Source: Labrenzia sp. OB1 (GTDB lineage: Bacteria; Pseudomonadota; Alphaproteobacteria; Rhizobiales; Stappiaceae). Taken from it: a stretch of DNA of 64,000 nucleotides. A program made the position numbers and the translations under genes. Within the stretch, counting starts at the first letter, position 1; every line of letters begins with the position of its first letter. The stretch covers positions 1 through 64,000 of the forward strand of contig NZ_JSEP01000021.1 in the NCBI RefSeq assembly GCF_001624695.1. Direction: 5' to 3'. The notes below the pieces were generated by a model. The model worked only from the letters and a program-made list of their open reading frames with translations, made no database searches and was not told where the DNA came from. Shown piece by piece: positions 8,952 through 17,528 of the stretch.

Positions 8952-9249
8952 GTTACGTCCTCTTGATAGATTGGGCACGATTGACGAGAGCTTGCGCCCC
9001 TATTCGGCCCCTTACCCGCAAGGGCCGTGCCAAGTTTAAAATTCGATTTTTTATCAATTTAATTCAATGACTTGAAAGATAAGCCCGTTGATGAGGACAC
9101 AACAACCACCCGGCAAGCATCAGCGTAAAGGGCAAAAAATTCCCGCCCCGATGGGCAAGACTGTCCATATGCACAGGCCGCGCACTCGGTCCCTTTACGC
9201 ACTTGCGTCCTGAAGCCGGGCCTGCCACTTTTCGCGCAACGAATTCAAG
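8952..9249. other. divergent promoter region flgE / moxR-like gene
   Basis: This 298-base spacer separates flgE (-) from the ATPase gene (+). It contains an A/T-rich core at about 9030-9070, the likely promoter zone. I see no gene in it and cannot assign a specific sigma factor. Confidence 0.45.
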
Positions 9250-10107
9250 ATGGACGGCCTCATGCGTTTCGAAGGAACTGAAGACTACATCGCCACGGAA
9301 GACCTCCGTATTGCCGTGAATGCGGCCGTTGCGCTGGAGCGGCCGCTGCTGATCAAGGGAGAACCCGGGACCGGCAAGACCGTGCTCGCGCAGCAGGTTG
9401 CTTCGGCGCTGAACGCGTCCCTGATCGAGTGGCACGTGAAATCCACGACCAAGGCCCAGCAGGGCCTTTATGAATATGACGCGGTCTCCCGTCTGCGCGA
9501 CAGCCAGTTGGGCGATGAACGTGTCAAGGACATCAACAACTACATCCGCAAGGGGAAGCTCTGGGAAGCGTTCGACGCGCCGCAAAGGCCGGTTCTTCTG
9601 ATCGACGAAATTGACAAGGCGGATATCGAATTCCCGAACGACCTTCTTCTGGAACTCGACCGCATGGAATTCCACGTCTACGAGACGGGAGATACTGTCC
9701 GTGCAAGACAGCGGCCGGTGGTGATCATCACGTCCAACAATGAAAAGGACCTCCCCGACGCCTTTCTGCGCCGGTGCTTTTTCCACTTCATCAAGTTTCC
9801 GGACGCGGAGACCATGACCGAGATCGTGGAAGTCCACTTTCCGGACATCAAGAAACGCCTGCTTTCAGAGGCTCTGCGCATGTTCTATGATGTCAGGGAC
9901 GTGCCCGGTCTCAAGAAGAAGCCGTCCACTTCGGAACTCATCGACTGGATCAAGCTGTTGCTCAACGAAGACGTCGATCCGGAAACCCTTCGTCAACAAG
10001 ACGGTGCCAAACTGATCCCTCCGCTGCACGGCGCTCTCTTGAAGAACGAGCAGGACGTCCATCTCTTTGAACGTCTCGCGTTCATGTCGCGCCGGGAGCG
10101 GACCTGA
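9250..10107 (+). CDS. MoxR/CoxD-type AAA+ ATPase
   Basis: MoxR-family ATPases work with von Willebrand A proteins as chaperones that insert metals or assemble complexes. The protein has Walker A GEPGTGKT (residues 37-44), Walker B VLLIDEID (about 114-121), sensor-1 VVIITSNNEKDL and the arginine-finger region FLRRCFFHF. Length 285 residues is normal. The family usually begins at MRFEGT, four codons downstream (9262), so that ATG may be the real start; neither has a strong ribosome site. Its usual partner, a CoxE-like VWA protein, is encoded at 14114-15289 rather than next door. Confidence 0.85.
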   Translation: MDGLMRFEGTEDYIATEDLRIAVNAAVALERPLLIKGEPGTGKTVLAQQVASALNASLIEWHVKSTTKAQQGLYEYDAVSRLRDSQLGDERVKDINNYIRKGKLWEAFDAPQRPVLLIDEIDKADIEFPNDLLLELDRMEFHVYETGDTVRARQRPVVIITSNNEKDLPDAFLRRCFFHFIKFPDAETMTEIVEVHFPDIKKRLLSEALRMFYDVRDVPGLKKKPSTSELIDWIKLLLNEDVDPETLRQQDGAKLIPPLHGALLKNEQDVHLFERLAFMSRRERT

Positions 10108-10126
10108 ACGCGAAGAGGAGAATGCC

Positions 10127-10672
10127 TTGGCGAGACGGCTCCAGATCCTGCTTCTGCTGGTGGCTGCAAGCCTGTTACCGCATGGCCTGATGCCGGAACC
10201 CGCCGGCGCGCAGGTTCCGCCGGAGCAGGATGCGGGCTGGCAGAGTGACGTCGGCGGCCTGCGCCATTTCACAGGCCTGCGCTGCCCGGACATGATCGGC
10301 AGCTTCAATCGCATCAAGGTCATCCAGGGAGATGCCGTCAGCCTGGCCGGCTGCATCTACACCGGCCGTGACGGCATAACCGCCGTGCTTCGCAATCATC
10401 TTGAAACGACCGGCCGCCGCGAGGCACTTACATTTTCACGCAGCTACAAGGCCGCCGGGTTTGAGCCGATCAAGCTGTCGGGCGCCGCCGCATCGGGCAC
10501 GTCCTTCCGCACCCGCAGTTGGACGCCCACAAGCTTGTGCGAAACCTTGTGGTACTTTTCCGGCGACCAGGCCGATTATACCCTATGGCTGTCCTACACG
10601 TTACCGACTCAGGAAATTGAAGTCGGTCCGGCGGTGGCGGCCTTCACCCGGGCCCTCGCCAGCCAGAACTGA
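10127..10672 (+). CDS. secreted protein of unknown function
   Basis: I do not recognise a family. I use a TTG start at 10127 because GAAGAGGAG lies six bases upstream, and the resulting protein (182 residues) begins with a clean signal peptide: ARR, then a hydrophobic stretch ILLLLVAASLL, with likely cleavage after AGA in PEPAGAQ. The mature part has three cysteines (RCPDM, AGCIY, SLCET) that could form disulfides in the periplasm. It starts 20 bases after the ATPase gene and 65 bases before sixA, so it is probably part of the same transcript. Confidence 0.7.
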   Translation: MARRLQILLLLVAASLLPHGLMPEPAGAQVPPEQDAGWQSDVGGLRHFTGLRCPDMIGSFNRIKVIQGDAVSLAGCIYTGRDGITAVLRNHLETTGRREALTFSRSYKAAGFEPIKLSGAAASGTSFRTRSWTPTSLCETLWYFSGDQADYTLWLSYTLPTQEIEVGPAVAAFTRALASQN

Positions 10673-10737
10673 CAGCGACACGACCCTGACCATTTGCGGG
10701 CACCCCGCGATGGCAAGAGAAAATCCGGAAACATGAC

Positions 10738-11262
10738 ATGCGGCTACTTCTTCTCAGACATGCCAAATCCGATTGGGGAGATGACGGTATCGCGGACATC
10801 GACCGCCCGCTGAACAGCCGTGGCAAGACTGCAGCGGTGACGATAGCCCGTTACATGAAGGACGCCGGCCTGCTGCCCAATCAGATCCTGTGTTCAACGG
10901 CCCAACGCACGCGCGAAACGCTCGCGGGGCTTCTGCCTTTCCTCCCGCAGGAGGCCCAGATCCACCTGATCTCCAACCTTTACCAGCAAAGCGAGGACGA
11001 CTATTCAGGCCTCATTCGAAAACATGGCGGCAGGGCGCAGAACCTGATGGTGATCGGTCACAATCCGGCGACAGAAGACACCGCACTCAGTCTGACCGGG
11101 ACCGCCGATGCGCAGGCCATGTCCGACCTACAGGAAAAATATCCGACCGGGGCGCTGGCCGTGATCGACTTCGATATCGCCGAATGGGCAGAGCTTCATC
11201 CCAAAACCGGCCATCTGGAACGCTTCACCAGACCGCGCGACCTGAAAGACGCCGCCGACTGA
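10738..11262 (+). CDS. SixA-like histidine phosphatase
   Basis: A 174-residue member of the histidine phosphatase superfamily. The catalytic RHG-type motif is LLRHAKSDW (His8), with a second conserved block STAQRTRET and the later histidine in VIGHNP. SixA in E. coli removes phosphate from HPt domains; small alphaproteobacterial members are of unknown substrate. It lies between the secreted protein gene and the YcjX-like gene on the same strand. An HPt protein is encoded at 19475-19837 but there is no evidence the two interact. Confidence 0.85.
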   Translation: MRLLLLRHAKSDWGDDGIADIDRPLNSRGKTAAVTIARYMKDAGLLPNQILCSTAQRTRETLAGLLPFLPQEAQIHLISNLYQQSEDDYSGLIRKHGGRAQNLMVIGHNPATEDTALSLTGTADAQAMSDLQEKYPTGALAVIDFDIAEWAELHPKTGHLERFTRPRDLKDAAD

Positions 11263-11336
11263 ACGCCTGCCTGCCCCTCCCAATACCGCGGCGTCCGCGA
11301 TAGCCCGCATTTGCACTTGCCCGTTCCCGCGCTTAC

Positions 11337-12851
11337 ATGAACGCGCTGGAGGCGCTCTTGAACCCATTGACGACATTTGCCGAAGAAACCCGGCTGACAC
11401 TCGCGAACCTGACCGATGCGGTCGGTGATCTTGCCGTACCGAGCGTGCGCCTGGGCGTGACCGGTCTTGCCCGCTCTGGCAAGACGGTATTTCTGACGGC
11501 TCTGGTCCACAACCTGGTCCACGGTGGACGTTTGCCTGTGTTCAGCGCGGCGGCTGGCCACCGCATAACCGGCGCTGGCCTCCAGCCCCAACCGGACGAT
11601 GCGGTGCCGCGTTTCGACTACGAGGCCCATGTCCGGGCCCTCGTCAGCGACCGCATCTGGCCGGATTCGACACGCCAGGTTTCCGAACTGCGGCTGACCA
11701 TCGACTTCGAGAGCGCATCCTATTTCTACAGAAAACTCGGACCGGGCCGTCTGCATGTGGACCTGATCGACTATCCCGGCGAATGGCTGCTGGACCTGCC
11801 GCTCTTGAACAAGGACTACGCTGCCTTTTCCGCGGAAGCCCTCGTGCGGGCCAGGGCGCCCAACCGCAGGAAGATCGCCGCCCCGTTCCTGGAAGCGCTG
11901 GCCGTGATCGATCGCGATGCCGCGGAAAGCGAAACGGCCGCACAGACGCTTGCTGCCGCGTTCAAGTCCTACCTGGCCGCCTGCCGGGAGGATACCCATG
12001 CCCTGTCCATGCTGCCGCCCGGACGGTTTCTGATGCCCGGTGACCTGGATGGCTCTCCCGCGCTGACATTCGCCCCTCTCGACATCCCTGCGGATGCCGC
12101 CCCTGCCCGCTCCGGCACGGTGCGGGCGATGATGGAGCGGCGCTACGAAGCCTACAAGACCCATGTGGTCCGGCCCTTCTTCCGCAATCATTTCGCACGG
12201 CTCGACCGGCAGATCGTTCTCGTGGATGTGCTTCATGCCATGAATGCCGGACCTCATGCGATCGCCGACCTTCAGGCGGCCCTGGGCGAGGTTCTCGGCG
12301 CGTTCCGGCCCGGCAAACGCAGCTGGCTGTCCTCGATCCTGACACGGCGCATCGACCGCATCCTGTTCGCCGCCACCAAGGCGGACCATCTGCACAGAAG
12401 CGATCATGACCGGCTGGAGGCTATCCTCAGGCGGCTGGTCGCCCGGGCGGAGGAGACGGCCCGCTTCAAGGGGGCGGAGGTGGACGTCATCGCCCTGGCC
12501 GCCGTGCGCGCGACCCGGGAGGCAACCGTCAAACATCGGGGCGAAGCGCTTCCCGCGATCCTCGGAACGCCGTTGCCGGGTGAGCGCCTCAATGGCGATA
12601 CCTATGACGGCGAAACGGAAATAGCGATGTTTCCCGGGGACTTGCCTCAAAACCCTGAATCAGTTTTTGGACAGGTTGATTCAGTCTCTGAAGACCTCCG
12701 CCCGGACTTTCCGTCAGCCCAGTCAGATCTCCAGTTCCTGCGGTTCCGTCCTCCGGAGCTGGACACCACGGCCGAAGGGCTGACATTGTCATTGCCGCAT
12801 ATCCGTCTCGACCGCGCCCTTGAATTCCTGATCGGAGACCGTCTGGCATGA
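11337..12851 (+). CDS. YcjX-like P-loop NTPase
   Basis: A YcjX/DUF463-type GTPase-like protein of 504 residues. Walker A is GLARSGKT (43-50) in the family block RLGVTGLARSGKTVF; DLIDYPGEWLLDLPLL near 139-155 is the other signature. YcjX with its membrane partner YcjF belongs to stress-induced loci in E. coli, and the biochemical role is unsettled. The stop overlaps the start of the next gene in ATGA (12848-12851), so the two are translationally coupled, as ycjX and ycjF are in other Proteobacteria. Confidence 0.88.
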   Translation: MNALEALLNPLTTFAEETRLTLANLTDAVGDLAVPSVRLGVTGLARSGKTVFLTALVHNLVHGGRLPVFSAAAGHRITGAGLQPQPDDAVPRFDYEAHVRALVSDRIWPDSTRQVSELRLTIDFESASYFYRKLGPGRLHVDLIDYPGEWLLDLPLLNKDYAAFSAEALVRARAPNRRKIAAPFLEALAVIDRDAAESETAAQTLAAAFKSYLAACREDTHALSMLPPGRFLMPGDLDGSPALTFAPLDIPADAAPARSGTVRAMMERRYEAYKTHVVRPFFRNHFARLDRQIVLVDVLHAMNAGPHAIADLQAALGEVLGAFRPGKRSWLSSILTRRIDRILFAATKADHLHRSDHDRLEAILRRLVARAEETARFKGAEVDVIALAAVRATREATVKHRGEALPAILGTPLPGERLNGDTYDGETEIAMFPGDLPQNPESVFGQVDSVSEDLRPDFPSAQSDLQFLRFRPPELDTTAEGLTLSLPHIRLDRALEFLIGDRLA

Positions 12852-13945
12852 CCGGGACCACTCCCTCCTCCGGCCGCAAACCGGCCGCCTTCCGCCTTGA
12901 CGATACCAAGGTGCGGATGACCGACGACGACACGAGGACACCCTCCGCCGGCGAAGCCCTGATCACGCAGATGTCCGCTGAAGACGAGGAGCCCCGGCTG
13001 CCGCGCACTGCAAGCACGCCGAAAACCCGGTTCCGGTTCGGCAAATGGCTGCTTGTCGGCCTGTCCGGACTGGTATCGCTCGCCATCGGCCTGGCGGTGG
13101 ACAGCCTCATCCGCGACCTCTTCACGCGCACCGACTGGCTGGGCTGGCTGGGCCTTGCCCTGGCTGGGCTGGCTGCGCTCGGCGTGCTGGGATTGGCAGC
13201 AAGGGAAATCGCCGGCCTCTTGAGGCTCTCCCGCATCGATCATCTGCGCGACCGGTTGCAGCAGGCTGCCGACACGGATGATAGCAAGGCGGCCTCTTCC
13301 GGCCTGAAAGAGCTGCTTGCGCTCTATCTGGACAGGCCCGAGACAGCTCATGGCCGCAAGCTGCTCGCCGGTCACATGCGTGAGGTGATCGACGGCGAGG
13401 ATCTTGTAAAACTTGCCGAACGCGACCTGCTCGCACCGCTGGATCTGGAAGCGCGCCGGATCGTGATGAACAGTGCCAAGCGGGTCTCGCTGGTCACCGC
13501 CGTCAGTCCCAGGGCACTGATCGATCTGCTGGCGGTCCTGTTTGAAAACCTCAGAACCATCCGCCGCCTGTCGACACTCTACGGCGGACGGCCCGGCACA
13601 CTCGGGTTTCTGCGTCTTGCGAGACATGTGGTGGGCCATCTGGCCGTTACCGGAGGTATGGCGGCTGGTGACAGTCTTGCTTCACAGGTTCTGGGTCACG
13701 GTCTGGCGGCTCGTCTGTCGACACGGCTCGGCGAAGGCGTCATCAACGGCCTCCTGACCGCCCGCATCGGCATTGCAGCGATAGCCGTCTGCCGCCCCGC
13801 CCCCTTTGTCGCCACCACAGGCCCGACGATCTCCGAGTTCATGGGCGAATTGATCTCCTCCACTGAAAAACCGGAAAAAACCGCGTCAAGCCCCGGAGAA
13901 GGCGATCGGGCGGGCAGCAGACACGGCCGGGACCCGAAGGCCTGA
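12848..13945 (+). CDS. YcjF-like (TIGR01620) membrane protein
   Basis: A 365-residue protein with an Arg/Pro/Thr-rich soluble N-terminus (about 1-60) and two adjacent membrane helices (about 62-85 and 98-120). A cytoplasmic helical domain follows, and a further hydrophobic region near 260-330 matches the DUF697 core. This is the YcjF/TIGR01620 layout. It overlaps the YcjX-like gene by four bases. I infer that it anchors or recruits the YcjX-like NTPase to the inner membrane. Confidence 0.82.
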   Translation: MTGTTPSSGRKPAAFRLDDTKVRMTDDDTRTPSAGEALITQMSAEDEEPRLPRTASTPKTRFRFGKWLLVGLSGLVSLAIGLAVDSLIRDLFTRTDWLGWLGLALAGLAALGVLGLAAREIAGLLRLSRIDHLRDRLQQAADTDDSKAASSGLKELLALYLDRPETAHGRKLLAGHMREVIDGEDLVKLAERDLLAPLDLEARRIVMNSAKRVSLVTAVSPRALIDLLAVLFENLRTIRRLSTLYGGRPGTLGFLRLARHVVGHLAVTGGMAAGDSLASQVLGHGLAARLSTRLGEGVINGLLTARIGIAAIAVCRPAPFVATTGPTISEFMGELISSTEKPEKTASSPGEGDRAGSRHGRDPKA

Positions 13946-14113
13946 TGACAGCACGCCCGCGGGCTCCGGGCCGCTGTGCGCAGAAACACGTCTTGAAGCT
14001 CTTGTCCTGCCAGTGACCACGGTTTGAAAGGACGGAGAGGAAGGCGACGCCTATCCGGGCAGGCGTAAAATTCCCGCCTCGACAGTCCACCGGCGCGCCG
14101 CTATTTTCCTGTC

Positions 14114-15289
14114 ATGTTCATCAATTTCTTCACCGAGCTGAAATCCGCCGGAATACCGGTCTCAATGCGCGAATATCTGACGCTTATGGAAGCGCTGGAC
14201 AAGGATCTGGCGGAAAAGAGCGTCGAGGACTTCTACTATCTTGCCCGCCTCTGCCTGGTGAAGGACGAGAGCAATCTCGACAAATTCGACCGGGTCTTCG
14301 CGCATGTATTCAAGGGCCTGGAGCTGTTGAGCGACGTCCCTGCGACCGACATCCCCGAAGACTGGCTGCGCAAGCTCGCCGAAAAGCATCTGAGCGAAGA
14401 GGACAAGGCGCAGATCGAGGCTCTGGGCGGCTTCGAAAAACTCATGGAGACCCTGCGCGAGCGCCTGAAGGAACAGGAAAAACGCCACCAGGGCGGCAAC
14501 AAATGGATCGGGACGGCCGGAACCTCCCCCTTCGGCGCTTATGGCTACAATCCGGAAGGCATTCGCATCGGCCAGCACGAGAGCCGTCACCGGCGCGCGG
14601 TCAAGGTCTGGGACAAGCGGGAATTCAGGGATTTGGACGACACGCAGCTTCTGGGCTCACGCAATATCCAGGTAGCCCTCAAGCGCCTCAGGAACTTCGC
14701 CCGCACCGGGGCGGCCGACGAACTCGACCTCGACAGCACCATCCGCTCGACCGCTCACAAGGGATTGCTCGATATAAAGATGCGCCCGGAACGGCACAAT
14801 GCGGTCAAGGTGCTGCTGTTCTTCGATATCGGCGGTTCGATGGACGATCACATCCGTGTCTGCGAGGAACTGTTTTCCGCCGCCCGCTCGGAATTCAAGG
14901 TCATGGAGCATTTCTACTTCCATAACTGCCCCTATGAATTCGTCTGGAAGGAAAACCGCCGCCGCCATACCGAGCGCTTGCCGACCATGGACGTGCTGCA
15001 CAAGTATCCCGCCGACTACAAGATCATCTTTGTCGGCGACGCTTCCATGAGTCCCTATGAGATCGCCTATCCCGGCGGTTCGGTGGAACACTGGAACGAG
15101 GAACCGGGATCGGCCTGGATGCAACGTCTCACCGGGCTCTACAAGAACGCGATCTGGCTCAACCCCGTGCGCGAGGAACACTGGGGCTACACCCAGTCCA
15201 TCCAGATGCTGAACGAGTTGATGGAAGGACGGATGTTCCCGATGACCCTGGAGGGTCTGACCGAGGGGATGAAGGAACTGGCGCGCTAA
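14114..15289 (+). CDS. CoxE-like von Willebrand A domain protein
   Basis: A 391-residue VWA protein of the CoxE/DUF58-related group that partners MoxR/CoxD ATPases. The N-terminal half is helical (SAGIPVSMREYLTLMEALD, then LEDFYYLARLC-like text). The VWA domain begins near residue 233 with LLFFDIGGSMDDHI, where the usual DxSxS metal motif reads D-I-G-G-S; the first Ser is Gly, as is common in this subgroup. A second conserved block is IIFVGDASMSPYEI. Its ATPase partner is probably the product of 9250-10107. The TAA stop forms the edge of a long inverted repeat. Confidence 0.85.
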   Translation: MFINFFTELKSAGIPVSMREYLTLMEALDKDLAEKSVEDFYYLARLCLVKDESNLDKFDRVFAHVFKGLELLSDVPATDIPEDWLRKLAEKHLSEEDKAQIEALGGFEKLMETLRERLKEQEKRHQGGNKWIGTAGTSPFGAYGYNPEGIRIGQHESRHRRAVKVWDKREFRDLDDTQLLGSRNIQVALKRLRNFARTGAADELDLDSTIRSTAHKGLLDIKMRPERHNAVKVLLFFDIGGSMDDHIRVCEELFSAARSEFKVMEHFYFHNCPYEFVWKENRRRHTERLPTMDVLHKYPADYKIIFVGDASMSPYEIAYPGGSVEHWNEEPGSAWMQRLTGLYKNAIWLNPVREEHWGYTQSIQMLNELMEGRMFPMTLEGLTEGMKELAR

Positions 15290-15397
15290 TACATAGTGTA
15301 ATTCCGGCGGCCACTCTCCTTTCATGCCTCTTGGGGCGTGTGCTACGACCCCGCATCACAGGCTCAGGAGAGTGGCCGCCGGAATTACGCTATGTAT
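15289..15397. repeat. 109-bp element with 32-bp inverted arms
   Basis: Arms at 15289-15320 and 15366-15397 match over 31 of 32 positions, and the one mismatch is a G-T pair in RNA. The spacer is 45 bases. It lies exactly between the convergent VWA and universal-stress genes and starts in the VWA stop codon. It could be a bidirectional terminator or a short palindromic mobile element; no T-run adjoins the arms, which favours the latter. Confidence 0.75.
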
Positions 15398-15405
15398 AAA
15401 ACACG

Positions 15406-15834
15406 TCAGTCGCCGCGCAGGACCATCACCGAGCAAGGTGCATGACGCACGATATGCGCCGCGTTGGAGCCGATGAAATAGGTCGAAAGCCCCGGCTTGT
15501 GAGACGTCATGAGAATGAGATCGCAGCCGGATTTTTCGGCTTCCTCGATCACCTCGTGATAAACGGTGCCCATGCGAACCTGACTGTCGACCACCCCGGA
15601 AGGGACCTCCAGCTTTGCAGTGATTTCCTCAAGTATGAGCGTCGTTGCCTCAACTTCCCGTTTTTGCCAGCCCTCCGGCAATTGGCTCGCCACGAAGCTC
15701 TGCACTTCCGGACACACCGCCAAAAGATGGATCTTGGCGCCATAGTCCCTGGCGAGTTGTGAGGCTTTCGCCAGGGCCTCCTCCGCGAAGCCCGGTTCGG
15801 CGGTATCCAGGGGTACGAGGATTTTCTTGAACAT
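15406..15834 (-). CDS. universal stress protein (UspA family)
   Basis: A single-domain Usp of 142 residues. It begins MFKKILVPLDTAEPG, the family start, and has the ATP-binding-type C-terminal block GSNAAHIVRHAPCSVMVL, which resembles the GxxG-S/T-N motif only partly (G-S-N-A). I place the start at 15834; a longer frame from 15882 adds 16 residues without family support. GGAG lies upstream. It is followed at its 3' end by the long inverted repeat. Role: stress survival; the precise function is unknown. Confidence 0.88.
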   Translation of the reverse strand: MFKKILVPLDTAEPGFAEEALAKASQLARDYGAKIHLLAVCPEVQSFVASQLPEGWQKREVEATTLILEEITAKLEVPSGVVDSQVRMGTVYHEVIEEAEKSGCDLILMTSHKPGLSTYFIGSNAAHIVRHAPCSVMVLRGD

Positions 15835-15903
15835 GGCTCTTGTCTCCGGCGTGTTGTTTCGTCCAACCATCGCCGTGGACACCGAGCGCCGCCATGAGCC
15901 AGA

Positions 15904-16692
15904 TCAATCCGGATTGCTGCCGCCGAAATACCGTCCGGGCGTCACCCCGAAGGACTTCTTGAATGTTGCGACGAATGCGCTCGGGCCTTCGTAACCCAGC
16001 TTGTGGGAAACATCGGAGACGCTGCGCCCGCAGGCCAGCAGTTCCAGTGCGCGGAACAGCTTCACCTGCCGGCACCAGGTCCGGTAGCTGAGCCCGGTTT
16101 CCGCCTTGATCCGCCGCTCGAAGGACCTGACGGAGGTGGCGCAGCGCTCGGCGGCCTCGCTGAGCGAGGGCACATCGGCCGGACAGCGCACCACGTCGTC
16201 ACACAATTGCCTGAGCCGCGCCTCCTGCGGCATGGGAAGCTGCAGCCCCGCTGCGGGCAGCATCTTGAGCTGGTCGAGAATGACGGCGGCGATCCGCGCA
16301 GCCGGCCCCTCTTCCGTTTCGGCACGCGCATAGGACATGAACTCCAGGATCAGCGCGCGCAGGAGCGTCGTGACCTGCATGACCTGCGGCGACTGCGGCA
16401 GGTTCCTGGCATGTTCGAACTGGACGTAGATGTAGCGCAACTCGGTGTCCGTCAGGTAGCGCGTCTGATGGCTGACCCGGGGTGGCAGCCACACCGCACG
16501 TTCCGGCGGCACGAAATAGGTGCCCATGTCCGTATCAATCGCGATCGATCCGTTCACCACATGAAAAAGCTGCGCGGCATCATGGGCATGCCAGCCGTTG
16601 TTCTGCCCCTGCAATTCGCTCCGCGCATAACCGATGATCGGCGCGGCGACCGCATGCCTGGGGAACTCCGCCAGCTCAGGATGAATGCGCAT
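15904..16692 (-). CDS. AraC-family transcriptional regulator
   Basis: A 262-residue regulator with an N-terminal cupin-like sensing domain (HAHDAAQLFHVVNG, residues 36-49, and FVPPERAVWLPP). Its C-terminal double helix-turn-helix DNA-binding domain is seen in LSEAAERCATSVRSFERRI and the second-HTH signature KLGYEGPSAFVATFKKSFG, with TPGRYF at the end. The target is unknown. Neighbours give no obvious regulon; an Usp gene lies downstream on the same strand after a 69-base gap. Confidence 0.9.
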   Translation of the reverse strand: MRIHPELAEFPRHAVAAPIIGYARSELQGQNNGWHAHDAAQLFHVVNGSIAIDTDMGTYFVPPERAVWLPPRVSHQTRYLTDTELRYIYVQFEHARNLPQSPQVMQVTTLLRALILEFMSYARAETEEGPAARIAAVILDQLKMLPAAGLQLPMPQEARLRQLCDDVVRCPADVPSLSEAAERCATSVRSFERRIKAETGLSYRTWCRQVKLFRALELLACGRSVSDVSHKLGYEGPSAFVATFKKSFGVTPGRYFGGSNPD

Positions 16693-16765
16693 GGTCTGCC
16701 CCGGCCTTCACGCTTGTTGAAACCAACGTCTGTATTACCCGGTTTCGGCAGTCATGGGTACAGAC

Positions 16766-16963
16766 CTATCCATCTTCCGGATCGAATATCCGCTCGATCG
16801 GCAATCCGAACACCCGGGAGATGCGAAAGGCCAGCGGCAGGCTCGGATCGTATCTGCCCCGCTCCAGCGCGATGACGGTCTGACGTGTGACGTCCAGCTT
16901 CTCCGCCAGGGCCGCCTGGGACCAGCCTTGTGCGCATCTCAGGTCCTTGAGGTGATTGCGCAT
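16766..16963 (-). CDS. small XRE-family repressor
   Basis: A 65-residue stand-alone helix-turn-helix protein (LKDLRCAQGWSQAALAEKL, then DVTRQTVIALERGRYDPSL). Size and sequence match the group of small XRE regulators encoded next to a small membrane protein. It starts on the last base of that membrane gene's stop (16963), so the two are coupled. Two strong palindromes upstream of the pair (17367-17384, 17404-17421) are likely its operators, suggesting autoregulation. Confidence 0.85.
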   Translation of the reverse strand: MRNHLKDLRCAQGWSQAALAEKLDVTRQTVIALERGRYDPSLPLAFRISRVFGLPIERIFDPEDG

Positions 16964-17343
16964 CAGGTCCTGAGGCGCACAAGCACAGTCGCGATCGACC
17001 AGGCGATCATCAGGATGGTCGCATAAAGACTGAAATCGACCGGCCAGGCATTGCCCAGCTTGTCCAGAAAAAGCGCAAGGAACACACCAGCAAGCAATGT
17101 CAGCGCTCCGGCAACGGCCAGAATATGCCGTTCGCGCTCATCGACCTTGCGGTAGAACCGCACCTGAGCCCAAAGGGCAAGCCCCATCGGCAAGGTCGCC
17201 GCAAACGAAACGGCAACCACCACCAGCGGCGCATCGTGCGTTTCCAGGAACTGCCGGGCAAGGTAACTCGCCAGAGCATAAAGCGCGGTTCCGCTGAATG
17301 TCTCCGCCAGATACCGGTAAGTCAGCCTGTCAAAGCGGTTCAT
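16963..17343 (-). CDS. four-helix membrane protein paired with XRE repressor
   Basis: A 126-residue inner-membrane protein with about four hydrophobic helices (near 12-30, 38-58, 73-93 and 100-120) and a charged loop FYRKVDERER between helices two and three. I use the ATG at 17343 because AAGGGG precedes it; an ATG seven codons upstream has no such site. The family is not characterised to my knowledge. In similar XRE/membrane pairs the membrane protein may modulate the repressor, but that is inference. Confidence 0.75.
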   Translation of the reverse strand: MNRFDRLTYRYLAETFSGTALYALASYLARQFLETHDAPLVVVAVSFAATLPMGLALWAQVRFYRKVDERERHILAVAGALTLLAGVFLALFLDKLGNAWPVDFSLYATILMIAWSIATVLVRLRT

Positions 17344-17366
17344 CTCCGCGCCCCTTGGCATCAATT

Positions 17367-17384
17367 TGTAAAGCTGACTTTACA
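17367..17384. promoter_or_regulatory. palindromic operator 1 of XRE pair
   Basis: TGTAAAG-ctga-CTTTACA has perfect 7-bp arms. It sits 24 bases upstream of the membrane-protein start and shares its arm sequence with operator 2, 37 bases away centre to centre. Confidence 0.65.
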
Positions 17385-17403
17385 TCTCACATCATCGCGC
17401 TGT

Positions 17404-17421
17404 TGTAAAGCTTGCTTTACA
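17404..17421. promoter_or_regulatory. palindromic operator 2 of XRE pair
   Basis: TGTAAAGC-tt-GCTTTACA has perfect 8-bp arms and repeats the TGTAAAG/CTTTACA arms of operator 1. It lies between the XRE pair and the divergent MFS gene, so either promoter could be controlled. Confidence 0.65.
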
Positions 17422-17528
17422 CACCTCGTCCCGGAGCCAGGCGCAGCAAGGGGAAGCGAAGTTTGGGAGGGTCAGTTTGACTTTTTGGCGAGTCGAAAAC
17501 ATATCGTGACAAAACAGCGCTAACACGC

